Of a DNA stretch of 64,000 nt, positions 35,601-47,667 are shown piece by piece. Both the position numbers and the translations under genes were made by a program. Under the pieces are notes generated by a model. That model saw only the letters and a list, made by a program, of their open reading frames with translations. It ran no database searches and had not been told where the DNA came from. The stretch comes from Nemertoderma westbladi (taxonomy: Eukaryota > Xenacoelomorpha > Nemertodermatida > Nemertodermatidae): positions 1-64,000 of the forward strand of contig JAUCBJ010001486.1 in NCBI GenBank assembly GCA_032718475.1. The letters run 5' to 3'. Numbering within the stretch: the first letter of the stretch is position 1; every line of letters begins with the position of its first letter.

Positions 35601-35905
35601 CAAAGAACTATGCATCCAATGGCTGTTTCCATGTCAGCAACCAGCTGTTAGATGTCGTAATATGAATCATCACGGCTAAGCTGTGAAAGGTAGTTGGTGC
35701 ATTACAGGTTTTTTGCCTTACCATGTCCGCCAAAACACGTATATAGCAGAATGACTTTTATGTCCGTTAAAACACCTGTAACGGTACCTTGCGGGCGAGG
35801 GGAATATATATACAGTTAGAGAACCCTTTTAGAGTATTCCAGCGCCTGGGGGAAACTGGATTGCGAAGCAAAAGGGGCCAGTTATATCCCACAGAAGCTT
35901 TTACA
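32604..35905 (-). repeat. BEL 5' LTR, interrupted by a 2-kb insertion
   Basis: LTR sequence 32604-33463 and 35530-35905, matching 21750-22981, with a 2066-bp insert and a 4-bp ACAC duplication. Confidence 0.9.
33464..35529. mobile_element. Unclassified 2066-bp insertion in the BEL LTR
   Basis: Flanked by ACAC (33460-33463 and 35530-35533). It begins GTTCGTGGGGACTTCG and ends CTTCGTGGCTCGCCCC. A 551-bp segment (34420-34970) is repeated in tandem (34971-35529), nearly identical, each copy ending in ACGACAGAA repeats then GGCTCGCCCC. The phrase CCAAGTTTGGATAGATTTCATCAA before a short tandem tail resembles 3' ends of RTE-like or SINE elements. A poly-C run lies at 33615-33633. No coding capacity seen. 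Confidence 0.65.
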
Positions 35906-35961
35906 GTAATATATCATATTTTTAAATTTCTTCAGTTAATTTAAATTATTATCATTTTCAG

Positions 35962-36725
35962 GGTATTTTTTCCTGGTGCAGAAATCATTCTCAATCGCTT
36001 CGATCGTCCTCACTGTTATTATAATTCGTCTCCAACATAGATGCCACACGTGTTACGAGTTCCCCCAACATCTGCGTGGGATATTCTTCAACAAGTTGGC
36101 CCCGTGGTTCGGTGTTCAACTTCCTCCTGTTGTCATTCAAAGAGCCCGCGCAAAACGAGAGAGAACGAGACGCCAATCATTTGTCACCAAATCTGATGAA
36201 GTCCAGGCAACCATACAACGCCGTCTTAGTATAAAAGTTGATAATACTGATGACGTTAGTACTGATGATACTGGGGAGGCGAATTTCAACATCTCTGAGC
36301 GCAAACATTCGTCGCGGACAACGTGTAAAGGAAAACTACATAACAGACATAATATATTCCGGTTACATAAAAGTATAAAAGAAAAGATAAATACCAGCTT
36401 AGTTTCTCGGAAGTACACCAAAAAGAACTCACCAAAGAAAGTGAACCTCAGTGAATATTCGCCTATTCCAGAGATAAGACGATGTAATATTCTAGACAAT
36501 GATTCGTCCAGTTATTTGCTTTCACAAGCTTACGAATTGGTGAAGAATGTTGAGTTGATGGCAGCTATGGCTAGTTCAACACCAACTGTTAATGAAATGG
36601 AATGGACCATCAGTGCTTGTATTCTAGAACGGATTGTTGGTTTATTATTCGCTATATTTTCTGTTGGGACAGCTATTGGAATACTAACTGTTGCGTCATT
36701 GAGTCAGTATAAATGTTTAGGTTAG
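35962..36725 (+). CDS. Nicotinic-receptor-like subunit, last exon e (M3, cytoplasmic loop, M4)
   Basis: Acceptor ATTATCATTTTCAG. Two leading bases complete Gly from exon d, then YFFLVQKSFSIASIVLTVII and RLQHR, matching M3 and the H-H-R that follows it in nicotinic subunits. A long basic intracellular loop of about 160 residues follows (RARAKRERTRRQSF, RKYTKKNSPKK), then the amphipathic segment SQAYELVKNVELMAAMASS, and M4 MEWTISACILERIVGLLFAI with GTAIGILTVASL. The stop is TAG at 36723. AATAAA at 36796 lies 71 bp downstream. The short extracellular C-terminus LSQYKCLG is typical for the family. The frame is intact across the whole terminal exon. Confidence 0.87.
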
Positions 36726-36795
36726 CTGCAAGTTCAGAAGCCTTTCTGTCGAAAAACTGAAAACGAGGGCAATAATATTTATTTATTTCTTGGTA

Positions 36796-36801
36796 AATAA
36801 A
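36796..36801 (+). terminator. Poly(A) signal of the channel gene
   Basis: AATAAA 71 bp after the stop codon of exon e, in TGGTAAATAAAATG. Confidence 0.6.
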
Positions 36802-36829
36802 ATGTAGAACATTATTTTACTATTACTTT

Positions 36830-38170
36830 ACTTTACTATTTTACTATTTTACTATATACACGATATATTTACCAAGTGTAGCGATGTTAATACAATCAGA
36901 TTATTAGTAGGCAAATAGCCAGAGCCAATCAGAAGCCTTGGTTAACTAAACCAATCACACAGTAAGCCCTCCCAATCTCCGTTAGATCACTACTGGGTAC
37001 ACAGTACCAAAAGTAAGTACCAAAAAAAAAATGTATAAAAAGGATTCAACTTAATGTAAAAACTCAACTCTAGTATCGTAACGAAATTCAGATTTTGATA
37101 ACAATTTTGGACTACTTACAACGTCACCCTCCCCACCTATACCAACAAAGCATTGTAGAAATAACTGCGTGAAAATATTTGTAGAAACATTGGGTGGAAG
37201 GAATAATTACGACACTATATTCCAGGATATGGTGTATAGCGTGACCTGAATACTGTAATTTACACATCCCCCGTGAGGGCACGCCCCAACCAAAGAGTCT
37301 CGAGTGAGCGAAAGTTGTACTACTGTATCTTGCAATGTTTTCTATGAATTTTCGTGAGAAAAATAGGATTTTTCATAAAAATTATTATTTATTTCATGGG
37401 AAAAAAGTAGAACGTTTTTCATTATTCACGAAGAATTTTATTTACCGGGCGCTAGCGAGGTTAATAAAGGGTCGAGAGAATATTGAAAAAAAAATGTTCT
37501 ACTTTTTTTCCTATGTAATACGTAATTTTATTCTTAAATTTGTACTTTTATGTTACTCAATTCTTCAATAAAAGATAGAGTGTTATTAAATATATTGAAC
37601 TGTAGTATTTACTATATTGCTTCCATAGTTACTGCGATTCAAATTACTGTACTCTTCAACTCCTGATGCTGCCATTAAATAATTTATTGTTCTCGAATAT
37701 TTATTTAGAGAGCCGCTTAATAAGGTAACTAAGGTTGTAATAACTTTTGAGTGTGTGCATGGATTTTTCTCAAATTACGTGCAAATCTTTTCTACTTCGA
37801 TGCTTTTTCAACACCATGTAATACAATTTAGGAAAATCCACCAAAAATATTTTATTTTACTTGTTCGCCGTGAAAAAAGTAAAATCAATGCCATCCTATG
37901 GGTTATTTTTTTCCCTAGGCAAAAAAGTGAAAATTTTTATCCCCATTTTGGAGTATGTTCGAGCGAAAACGTAAAAATTTAAGAATAAAATATATAATTA
38001 TATTCTGATTACAGTTCTCAAAACTACCCGGTGGTATAGAATTATTAAACAACATTTTTTTTCCCATTGTGCAGGCCATGTGTCATGTTACTTTCGCCTG
38101 GTTGAGGTTCAATGGTGGCATTCCTCTGCCACCTTTGACCCCCCAGGGTTTAGCGCATATGACAAGACCA
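36830..38170. other. AT-rich intergenic region
   Basis: No gene or clear element. Short frames at 37335-37571 and 37755-37982 are AT-rich and look non-coding. Confidence 0.6.
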
Positions 38171-38179
38171 AGCAGTAGA

Positions 38180-38700
38180 TGAAAAATCAGCTGACTACGA
38201 GTATCATGCAAAGAACTCAGTTATCATTGCAGATGAAGTCTTGTTGGATAGAATATCGTCCAACTGTTGGACTGTTGGTCAGCTTGTACCGCACGTACCG
38301 CACATTTGCGAACGAGTGCGTTAAGTTGCGGAATGCTCGGCTTGGTCTGCCCTACGATGACATCATGATGCTGGTCCAATCGTAGTCCGTGAGGATGGCT
38401 CGACTGCTATAGCTTATGGCCAAGCTCAACCCAATCCTGATGTCGGGCCCCAACAATGTAACACACAATGCCTTTCAAAGCTCAGAATGAGGTGATTCAC
38501 GCCATTGCCACATGTCCTCATCAAGGATCTCATCGCCAAAGTCAACGGCTCAAGCTACATTGCCATGCTGGATGACAAGACGGATGTGAGCTCCACACAG
38601 CAGATTATGCCAGTCTGTGTATGGTTTACTGATGGGAACAACAGCACGGTAAGTTTCTTTGCTCCGTGCAGGTCAGTTATGGATTTCACTGGCCCAAGGG
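38180..38700 (+). pseudogene. hAT-type transposase relic
   Basis: Broken frames with AQNEVIHAIATC followed by IKDLIAKVNGSSYIAMLDDK and TDVSSTQQIMPVCVWFTDGN. The pattern I-x-K-x-V-x-x-S-x-Y-I-A-x-L-x-D-x-T-D-V-S is that of the catalytic-domain start (DUF4371-like) of hAT-derived proteins. The rest of the transposase is absent. Confidence 0.55.
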
Positions 38701-38746
38701 TACGATTTGTATCGACTACGATGTCCGTCCAGTCACCTTAAAGGTG

Positions 38747-39087
38747 TCTTAACCTCGAATGATAAGTTTATTTTACCGAAAATAACTTATCTTTTATTGG
38801 CGCAATTGTAGGACTAATCCCATCACATGCGTACTTTTTAACCGGGTAGTGTACAAATTTAAGAATCGCGTAATTTTTATTGAAATTAATATCTCATATC
38901 TCTCCAAACCACGTACGCGTTTCGACCTTACTGGGTCTCATCAGCGTGGTGTCGTCGACACCACGCTGTTGAGACCCAGTAAGATCGAAACATAGGGATT
39001 AGTCCTACAATTGCGCCAATAAAAGATAATAATAATAATAATAATAAGTTATTTTCGGTAAAATAAACTTATCATTCGAGGTTAAGA
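38747..39087. mobile_element. 341-bp foldback MITE
   Basis: Outer inverted arms of about 85 bp (TCTTAACCTCGAATGATAAG at the left; its complement at the right end) and a central perfect hairpin around GTGGTGTCGTCGACACCAC (near 38945-38965), flanked by CTTACTGGGTCTCA/TGAGACCCAGTAAG. The whole element folds into one long hairpin. A TAA microsatellite sits in the right arm. Confidence 0.85.
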
Positions 39088-39095
39088 CCCTTAGA

Positions 39096-39799
39096 TCCCT
39101 TCCTATTGAAAGTCCTCAGCAAGTCTCTGATCGGATGAGCATAAGCTCAAAGGATGGTATGCTTGAGCATGTGGACGACTTCTGTTACCTGGGAGCATGG
39201 ATCCGGAAGTCAGGTGAGGACCTTCGAATACGTAAGGGAAAGGCATGGGCAGCCTTGAATAGGCTTTCCAGGATTTGGAAGTCACCGAGAATTAATCGGA
39301 AACTTAAGGTCCGATTATTTAGAGCAGCAGTAGTTCCAGTACTCCTCTACGGGAGTCCATGCTGGGCTCTAACTGCTGAGGACACCAAATCTCTGGATGG
39401 CACATTCACAAGAATGCTACGCCGGGTACATTGTGTCAAGTACAATGCACACATCTCCAACCAGACACTATATAACATTGGAGGTGTCTCATTGGTTCCC
39501 CCAAGCTTGACACTAGAACAAAATCGCCTCCGCTTTGCAGGACATTGCTTTCGCCGTGAGGACCAGCCAGTGCATAATCTTGTACTTTGGCAGCCTCATG
39601 GAGTGAATAAGCATGGTGGACAGCCCATGACTTTCTTGAGACGCATCTTAAAGGACACTGGCCTTAAAGATGCGGATGAACTAGCAAATGTCATGGGTGA
39701 TAGGGAGTTGTGGCGGTGCAATTTTGTTGACAAGCCGGCACAGCATTCTTAAAAATGCAGCTGCAATGCAGCATGCCGATCCTAGTAGTCCCTTCCTAT
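39096..39799 (+). pseudogene. 5'-truncated LINE family A insertion with target duplication
   Basis: LINE A 3' end, 39107-39788, flanked by TCCCTTCCTAT at 39096-39106 and 39789-39799. One open frame (39135-39752) reads VDDFCYLGAWIRKSGEDLRI, WALTAEDTKSLDGTFTRMLR and RRVHCVKYNAHISNQTLYN to the stop. No poly-A: the 3' end is GATCCTAGTAG, as in the copy at 16018. Confidence 0.88.
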
Positions 39800-40830
39800 A
39801 ATAAATGTATAATAACAAACACCTCGAAAATTACAGCATGCCAACACATTGTTACTATCAATAATCCTTAAAGGTGTGCAACTGTTGATTAGGAAGCAGT
39901 TCGGAAAGACTCTCGCCATCTATCGTTGGATGAGATGAGCTCATGGGGAGTGATTGTGGAAGCAAATCCCATAATTATGTGAAACTGCTCAAGGGTATAA
40001 AGTATAGTATCGTAACATTCGTAATGGTGATTGTAAGGACTGGTGAAACAGATTTTCGACTGGACATTGTAGAAATTGCTATTCGCAATTTGGTTGACAC
40101 TTAATAGGGGGATATTATGCTGATACCGGCATATTAGCAGGAACATGCACCATATGTTTAGGTGTAGAACTGTCACTGTTAGCGCTTTTTAAATATTTCA
40201 CACTGTTGTCATTAAAGTGATAATTGAATGTACCGACATACTGACTAACAGGGTTTTTTAAATGTATATATTAACTTAAAAGTAAACACAAGATTCTTAC
40301 ACCCCTTAAACTACAAAAAAATATAGAATCAGGACATTAAAGCCCAAAATACTCTCCAGTCTGGAAAGTATTTTGGGCTTTAATGTCCTGAATTAATTAT
40401 TTTTGCTCTAGTCCTACCTCTTCACGGCGACAAAATTGTCCTATATATTTCTTATAGAATATAGGCTTAGCTTTCGTGCAGTTTATTACTGGTATCATTT
40501 AGTGTATGGCGGTTAGGTTTTAGGCTTGCATTTAGTTTTATTACAGCCATACCCATACAAGTGTAAAAATAATGCTCTCTGGCCTGTACATTTCCTTATA
40601 AAGTTAGACAACAATATTCAATCAATTAATTTAAAATTGTCGATCTAAAAATTGTTTAATTTATTATAATTAGAGACCGTTAGGGCTTCTTGTTGTCAAA
40701 AAACATATGTTTGTTTGTTTGTCTGTGTGTGTGCGTGCACATTGATATTGGCTTGGAAGAGAACCTGTTCTACATGTTGGGATGTCAAGTATATGTGGAG
40801 GTTTAACTCTGTCTTCGTTCAATCCAAACC
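39800..40830. other. Intergenic sequence with a 33-bp-arm hairpin
   Basis: No gene. Inverted repeat 40327-40359/40361-40394 (AGGACATTAAAGCCCAAAAT and its complement), nearly perfect with almost no loop; it could be a tiny MITE or a cruciform. Confidence 0.7.
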
Positions 40831-43640
40831 ATCACCCCATCATCATAATGATGATCTAAGGACATGCGTAGAACATAGTCAAGCACAATTATGAACAAGA
40901 ATGGTGCAAGTGCGTCTCTCTGGAGGACGCCCCATAACACTTCAAATGGTTATGTGTCACTGTCAACAGTAGACACAAATGTTGTCGAACCATCGTATAC
41001 TGATCTGATTGCTGCAATAATTTCATCAGGAATCCCATATAATGAAAGTATGCTGAACATACGTGAGCGAGAGACTGAATCAAAGGCCTTGAAGAAGTCA
41101 ACAAAGATAACAGCCAGATGCCTGTCTTTCTTTTTTGATAACTCTTCAAGTATCCTTCTAAGTGCCAAAATGGGCTCCATGGTCCCACGACCTTTACGGA
41201 ACCCATTCTGATTTCCACGGAGCAGTCTCTCAATGGGATCCCTGATGCGTTTATTATAATTCTATTGTATAGCTTTGCAGCAATTGAGATCAATGAGATT
41301 CTCCGAAAAGAACCATAGTGTTAGGTTGCCCTTCTTGGGAACTGGCACCACTTTGTTTTTATTTCTTGTGGGACTCTTGTTGATCGGTACATGTCTACTA
41401 AGATGGGATAGATGAGCTTTAAACACTCAGGTATTTCAAAGACCCAGGGGGAACACCATCTACTCCACTGGCACGATTGGTCTTAATGCTCTTTGCAGCA
41501 ACCTTCACTTCTGCAAAGGAGATATCGACAATGGGAATATCTGGGAGTACAGACTCAGACACTTTTACTTCTTTAAAGTTATCAGGCAATACCCTGTCAT
41601 TATTGAGGAGCTTTTCAAATTGGGCCTTCCAACCATTGAGGTGATTCAGCATTAACCTTGGTGGTTGGTTGGCTTTTCCGACCAGTAAGCAAATTGATCG
41701 ATTTCCATGCCTTGGATGATTTCCTGCTGTCGTCAGCATCATTGATGGCAACAACCTGCTGGTTTATTAGCTCCTGTAGATTAACAGAGTACTGCCTGTT
41801 CAGGGACCTAGATGCAGCCTCAACTGCATTCTTTGCCGCTGTAGTCTTTTGAGTCGGGACTCTTTCTGCGCCTTATAGAGGTCATTTCGGCACTTCTGAA
41901 TTTTGTTGTCAGTCCAGGGGGCCCTTTTCCTGTTTCGAGGGTATACAGGAACTGTTTCTGCAGCTTAAACTTAACTGCTTCTGTGAAGGCAGTATAGCCC
42001 TCACAGTGATCTGCCGCCTCAGAGGCAAGAACCTCATACCTGTTGCTCAGCTGTAGTGTGAAGCTGGATCTCACACTTGGCTGTTGCAACAGAGAGGACC
42101 AGTCATGCCGCGACAAGGCAGATTTCATTGTTCTGCTAGCACGCAGACTAAGTCTTACCTTGGCCACAATAAGGCAGTGATCGCTGGAGAAAGGTCGAAG
42201 TGTAAATGCATTACAGTCTTGTATAGAGCTCCTGTATTTCCTACGAAACAGAATATGGTCTATCTGGGACTTGTGACCACTGGGTCCACTATGAGTCCAT
42301 AGCTTTCCAGTTCGCATCTTGAACTGGGTTCCAGCCGAAAACAATCCATTTCCAGAGATAAAATCCTGAAGATGGACGGAATTTCGGTTAACACTATTGC
42401 TATAGACCCAGGGCGATGTAGGTGATTGATGCAAACTTGCATTAAAGTCTCCCAGGAATGCTAAGAATGCATGCTGATCCACTCCATCAGTAGCTGCTTG
42501 TAGATTGTGGTAGAAATTCTCCACCTCCTCTACAGGGGCAACACTAGTTGGAGAGTAGCACACAATCAGAACCACCATAGGAAACTTCTTAACCAGTCTT
42601 CCAGAACATGAGAAGTGGCAACCGATGATGCGGTTAGAGATTTGGTCTATTTTGTCCAATGCCGCATGTGCAGTTGGATTCATCAATAGACCAATTCCAC
42701 TATTGCCACAATCATCTGCTGCCGCGAGGGCGAGTCACCAACCGCCTCCATGTCCTTAATCAGAACCTCATCAGTCTGTCCAGTCTGCATTCGGTGCTCT
42801 TGAACACCCACTGCGCTAAGAGAAACGTTATCTGCCAAGACAGTCAGCTCACATTGTCAAATTGGGGATCCGAATGTTAGGGTGTTTACTGAGGCTAGTC
42901 TAGTGACTTGCCTCAGATTCACCAATGGCTTTGTTGGTCGGGGTGGAACATGAGAGTAGCCTCCAACTCCAGAATCCCTCTCCCCCTCACAATCTGGCCT
43001 CCCTGGTGACCCAGGGATTGGGCCAGAAAGGTCATCAGGAAAGGGACTCAAAGAATTGTTGGCTGCTCTCCCTCCAGTAGGGGGTGAGACAGGCAGCCGG
43101 TCAGGAGATAACTGACGCCTGTGAGGCCGATTGTGTCCGGTAATTCCACCGGTAATTCCGCATTACTAATGTAATCCAAAGTGGGGGTTGGGGGGTGCTT
43201 TTTTGCCGAGTCAGTTCTCGGGGCAAATACCACACCCTGGTTTGCCATTCCACAGGGTGGGTGTCGCAGCGGAGTCAGATATGAGGCCCATGACCCATAT
43301 CTACTCTGGCGCACATGACCCACCATTGGCTGTGCAGCTCATCTGCTGGGTCATGCCCTGTACCCCTGCTGCCAGGTACAGGTCGCAGTGAAGTGCACTC
43401 AGAGTGGACATGAGAACACTCTACTCCTGACCAGCCATTGGTAGATCACCATCTGCCTGGCCAGGCCATATACCCCTGCAGCCAAGTATATGGGTCCTTA
43501 ATCCAGGACCAAGGGTGTCCTTACCCCAGAACGAAGTGGGTCTTAGTTACAGGGCCAGATTTGCCCTAGTAAGAGGGTCTATGCAGCTACAGGTGGCACC
43601 TACTTTATGCTGCATGGAGGTGGCAAGTTTTCTCGATCAA
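40831..43640 (-). pseudogene. LINE family A, 5' region, endonuclease and RT front half
   Basis: Minus strand. 5' region 43640-43052 (possible UTR or ORF1 remnant), then a frame from 43051 leading into the endonuclease start (LASVNTLTFGSPI, then VGVQEHRMQTGQ in the next segment). Frame 42686-41820 has FLAFLGDFNASLHQSP (G-D-F-N-A), KSQIDHILF and LRPFSSDHCLIVAKV (S-D-H), the catalytic blocks of an APE endonuclease. 41754-41419 carries KTNRASGVDGVPPGSLK, and 41180-40950 MEPILALRRILEELSKKKDR with VIFVDFFKAFDSVSRSRMF. It stops before the RT catalytic F-A-D-D. Several frameshifts. Confidence 0.85.
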
Positions 43641-43671
43641 TGACCTAGAAAACCTGACCTAACCTGACCTG

Positions 43672-45163
43672 AGGACCAAATCCACGAACAAGGACCAAAT
43701 CCATGAACAAGGACCAAATCAATGAACAAGGACCAAATCCACGAACAGGGACCAAATCCAAAATCAAGAACCAAATCCATGACCAAAGTTCAAATCCACG
43801 AACAAGGACCAAATCGACGAACATGGACCAACTCAAAATCCAGGAACAAGGACCAAATCCACGAACATGAAACAACCCCATGAACAAGGACCAAATCCAC
43901 GAACAATGACCAAATCCATGAACAAGGACCAAATCCTCGAACAAGGACCAAATCTACAAACAAGGACCAAATCCATAAACTTGGACTAAACCCATGATCT
44001 AGGATCAAATCCACGAACAAGGACCAAATCCACGAATATGGACCAAATCCATGAACAAGGACCAACCCCATGAACAAGGACCATATCCAGGAACAAGGAC
44101 CAAATCCACGAACAAGAAACAACCCCATGAACAAGGACCAAATCCACGAACAATGACCAAATCCATGAACAAGGACCAAATCCACGAACATGGACCAAAT
44201 CCACAAACATGGACCAAATCAACGAACAAGGACCAAATCTACGAACAAGTATCAATTCCACGAACAAGAACCAAATCCATGAACATGGACTAAACCCATG
44301 AAGAAGGACCAAATCCATGATGACGAACCAAATCCATGAACAAGGACCAAAACCACGAACAAGGACCAAATACCACGAACAAGGACCAAATCCACCAACA
44401 AGGACCAAATCCACAAACAAGGAGCAAATCCACGAACATGGACCAAATCCACGAACATGGACCAAATCCACGAACAAGGCCAAATCCATGAACAAGGACC
44501 AAATCCACGAACAAGGGCCAAATCCACGAACAAGGACCAAATCCATGAACAATGATCAAATCCATGAACAAGGACCAAATCCATGAACATGGACCAAATC
44601 CACGAACAAGGATCAACCCCATGAATAAGGACAAAATCCTTGAACAAGGACCAAATCCACGAACATGGACCAACCCCATGAACAAGAACCAAATCCATGA
44701 ACAAGGACCAAATCCACGAACAAGGACCAAATCCACGAACAAGGTCCAAATCCATGAACAAGGACCAAATCCACGAACATGGACCAACCCCATGAACAAG
44801 GACCAAATCCACGAACATGGACCAACCCCATGAACAAGAACCAAATCCATGAACAAGGACCAAATCCACGAACATGGACCAACCCCATGAACAAGAACCA
44901 AATCCATGAACAAGGACCAAATCCACGAACAAGGACCAAATCCACGAACAAGGTCCAAATCCATGAACAAGGACCAAATCCATGAACATGGACCAAATCC
45001 ATGAACAAGGACTAAATCTACAAACAAGAATCAAATCCACGAACAAGGAACAAATCCATGAACAAGGACCAAATCCATGAACAAGGACCAAATCCACAAA
45101 CAAGGATCAAATCCACGAACAAGGAACAAATCCACGAACAAGGACCAAATCCATGAACAAGGA
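43672..45163. repeat. 19-bp minisatellite
   Basis: About 78 copies of AAGGACCAAATCCACGAAC with common variants (CATGAAC, ACCAACCCC). No stop codon arises in any phase on the minus strand, so overlapping frames up to 283 codons appear there; they encode only the repeat. Confidence 0.97.
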
Positions 45164-46001
45164 CATGATGGGTGATTGTAGACCTCCAAGTACACTACAG
45201 ATATTAGATACAGAACGCGTGATGGGTGATTGTAGACCTCTAAGTACACTACAGATATTAGATACAGAACGCGTGATGGGTGATTTTAGACCTCCAAGTA
45301 CACTACAGATATTAGATACAGAACGCGTGATGGGTGATTGTAGACCTCCAAGTACACTACAGATATTAGATACAGAACGGGTGATTGTAGACCTCCAAGT
45401 ACACTACAGATATTAGATACAGAACGGGTGATTGTAGACCTCCAAGTACACTACAGATATTAGATACAGAACGGGTGATGGGTGATTGTAGACCTCCAAG
45501 TACACTACAGATATTAGATACAGAACAGGTGATGGGTGATTGTAGACCACCAAGTACACTACAGATATTAGATACAGAACGCCTGATGGGTGATTGTAGA
45601 CCTCCAAGTACACTACAGATATTAGATACAGAATAGGTGATGGGTGATTGTAGACCTCCAAGTACACTAAAGATATTAGATCAGAACGGGTGATGGGTGA
45701 TTGTAGACCTCCAAGTACACTAAAGATATTAGATACAGAACGGGTGATGGGTGATTGTAGACCTCCAAGTACACTAAAGAAATTAGATCAGAATGGGTGA
45801 TGGGTGATCATAGACCACCAAGTTCACCACAGATATTAGATACAGAACGTGTGATGGGTGATTGTAGACCTCCAATTACACTACAGATAATAGATACAGA
45901 ACGCGTGATGGGTGATTGTAGACCTCCAAGTAAACTACAGATATTAGATACAGAACGGGTGATGCGTGATTGTAGACCACAAAGTACACTACAGATATTA
46001 G
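45164..46001. repeat. 54-bp minisatellite, left part
   Basis: About 16 units of GTGATGGGTGATTGTAGACC...AGATATTAGATACAGAACGC, directly adjoining the 19-bp array. Some units lack 8 bp. The same array resumes at 52621 after the LINE/Gypsy block. Confidence 0.97.
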
Positions 46002-47667
46002 TAGAGTAGAAGTTCAAAACCGCTTTGAAGCACTTCAGTCAATGGATGAAGACCAATCCACCGATTCAATATACCAGAATATAATAACAGCCCACAAGGA
46101 ATCAGCTTAAGAGGCATATCCCCCAGAAACCTAAACGAAAACAGTATGTGCCATGGCAAAACTCTGAGGTTACTTGTAAGAGAGAAGATCTTAAGATAGC
46201 CTACAAAGTTAAAACCGAACAACCAACAACCGAAAACATTAACAAGGTTGAGAAAGCTAAGGACGATCTTAAATGGGCCTACAACATCAGCCAGGAAAAG
46301 TACATACAGGATAAAACTGAAGCAATTACAACTGCTCACATACAGCAACAATCAAGACTTACCTGGCAAACTGTAAATGAGGTATCTGGTCGGAAATCTT
46401 GTGCAAAGGGGCGCCTCAAAGCTGATAGTCCTGAAGAACGTGTTGGTAAGTGGAAAAATCACTTCAGCAACTTGCTTGGGCAGCCACCAAACATCGAGGT
46501 CAGCCCTACAAGGAAAATATATGACAAGACACTACCTATAGAAACAGGGGACTTCACACCTGCCGAACTCCAAAGAAGCATTAAAAGCATGTCCAATAAT
46601 AAAGCGAGTGGATTAGATGAAATCCCAGCGGAGGTATGGAAAACCGGAGTGCTAAATAGACCATTATTGAATGTTTGCAACCGGATGTTAAAAGGGGAAA
46701 AGCCACCACCAATTTGGACTAAAGGTCAACTAAAGCATCTCCCTAAGAAAGGAGACCTCGGCATACCAACAAACTATCGTGGGATATGTCTGCTTGTGGT
46801 AGCTGCCAAAATATACAATAATATGATTCTATATAGGATTAGGCCTCACATAGAGAAACTACTGCGTAAGAGCCAAAACGGATTTCGACCAAGTAGATCA
46901 ACAATAGCTCAGATACTTGCACTACGGAGACTGATTGAAGGAATTAAGTCAAAGAATCTCCCCGCAGTCATGACTTTTGTGGACTTCAAGAAGGCATTCG
47001 ACTCCATCCATAGAGGTAAAATGCATGAAATCCTAAGAGCTTATGGAATACCAGAAGTAATTGTTGCTGGCATTGGATTGTTATATTGTGACACAGAAGC
47101 GCAGGTACTCTCACCAGATGGAGAAACTGAGTTTTTCTCAATCCTGGCTGGCGCACTGCAAGGTGACACATTAGCACCATTACTATTTGTAATTGTGCTG
47201 GATTACGCAATGAGGGCGGCCACAAAGGGTGAAGATCTGGGATTCACACTTCAAGAATGCAGAAGTAGTAGATATCCGGCAACTACAGTCACAGACACCG
47301 ACTTTGCGGATGACATCACCCTGCTCTCTAATATGCTAGAAGATGCACAGCGTCTACTAAATAAAGTGGAGAGGGCTGCTAAGGAGGTTGGATTGCATAT
47401 AAATGCTACCAAGACCGAATTCATGACCTTTAATGTTGATGGAAACTTGACAACCATTGATAATAATCAACTAAGGAAGGTCGATGACTTCCAGTACCTT
47501 GGATCATGGATAGAGAGTAGCAAAAAGGACATAGAAGTTAGGAAAGCAAAGGCTTGGGTAGTTCTATCAAAAATGGATACCATCTGGAAATCAGATCTCT
47601 CCAGGCACCTGAAGACTAAGTTCTTTCGAGCCACAGTGGAAAGTGTATTTTTATACAGGGGTGAGAC
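46002..47667 (+). pseudogene. LINE family B, RT main part (5' of the Gypsy insertion)
   Basis: 5'-truncated LINE inserted in the 54-bp array. The frame is open from about 46148 to the Gypsy LTR: KASGLDEIPAEVWK, NYRGICLLVVAAKIYN, NGFRPSRSTIAQILALRRLI, FVDFKKAFDSIHRGK, GALQGDTLAPLLFVIVLD, DFADDITLLSN (catalytic), VERAAKEVGLHINATKTEFM and VDDFQYLGSWIESS. It breaks off at the codons for G-E-T, 4 bp before the LTR. The same frame resumes on the other side at 52227. Apart from truncation and the LTR element, this is the least damaged LINE in the window. Confidence 0.9.

Larger units (their letters stand above)
21745..35910 (-). mobile_element. BEL/Pao LTR retrotransposon with target duplication
   Basis: 14,156-bp element (21750-35905) flanked by GTAAT at 21745-21749 and 35906-35910. 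LTRs read TGTAAAAGCTTC...AAGCGCGAACA on the minus strand (TG...CA). Order on the minus strand: 5' LTR (35905-32604, interrupted), leader, gag-protease (30336-26131), a non-coding stretch, an accessory ORF (24508-23060), 3' LTR (22981-21750). RT, RNase H and integrase are missing. The purine-rich CTGGGAGCGG just before the 3' LTR could be the polypurine tract. It sits in the intron between channel exons d and e, antisense to the gene, ending 51 bp before the acceptor exon. Confidence 0.9.

Noticed and set aside
39107-41300. Twin-priming inversion of one LINE A (plus-strand 3' half, minus-strand 5' half)
   Set aside because: The 3' half has its own exact 11-bp target duplication, so it is a separate insertion.
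43645-45103. Overlapping frames of up to 283 codons
   Set aside because: 19-bp minisatellite with no stops in any phase on that strand; no codon bias or domain.
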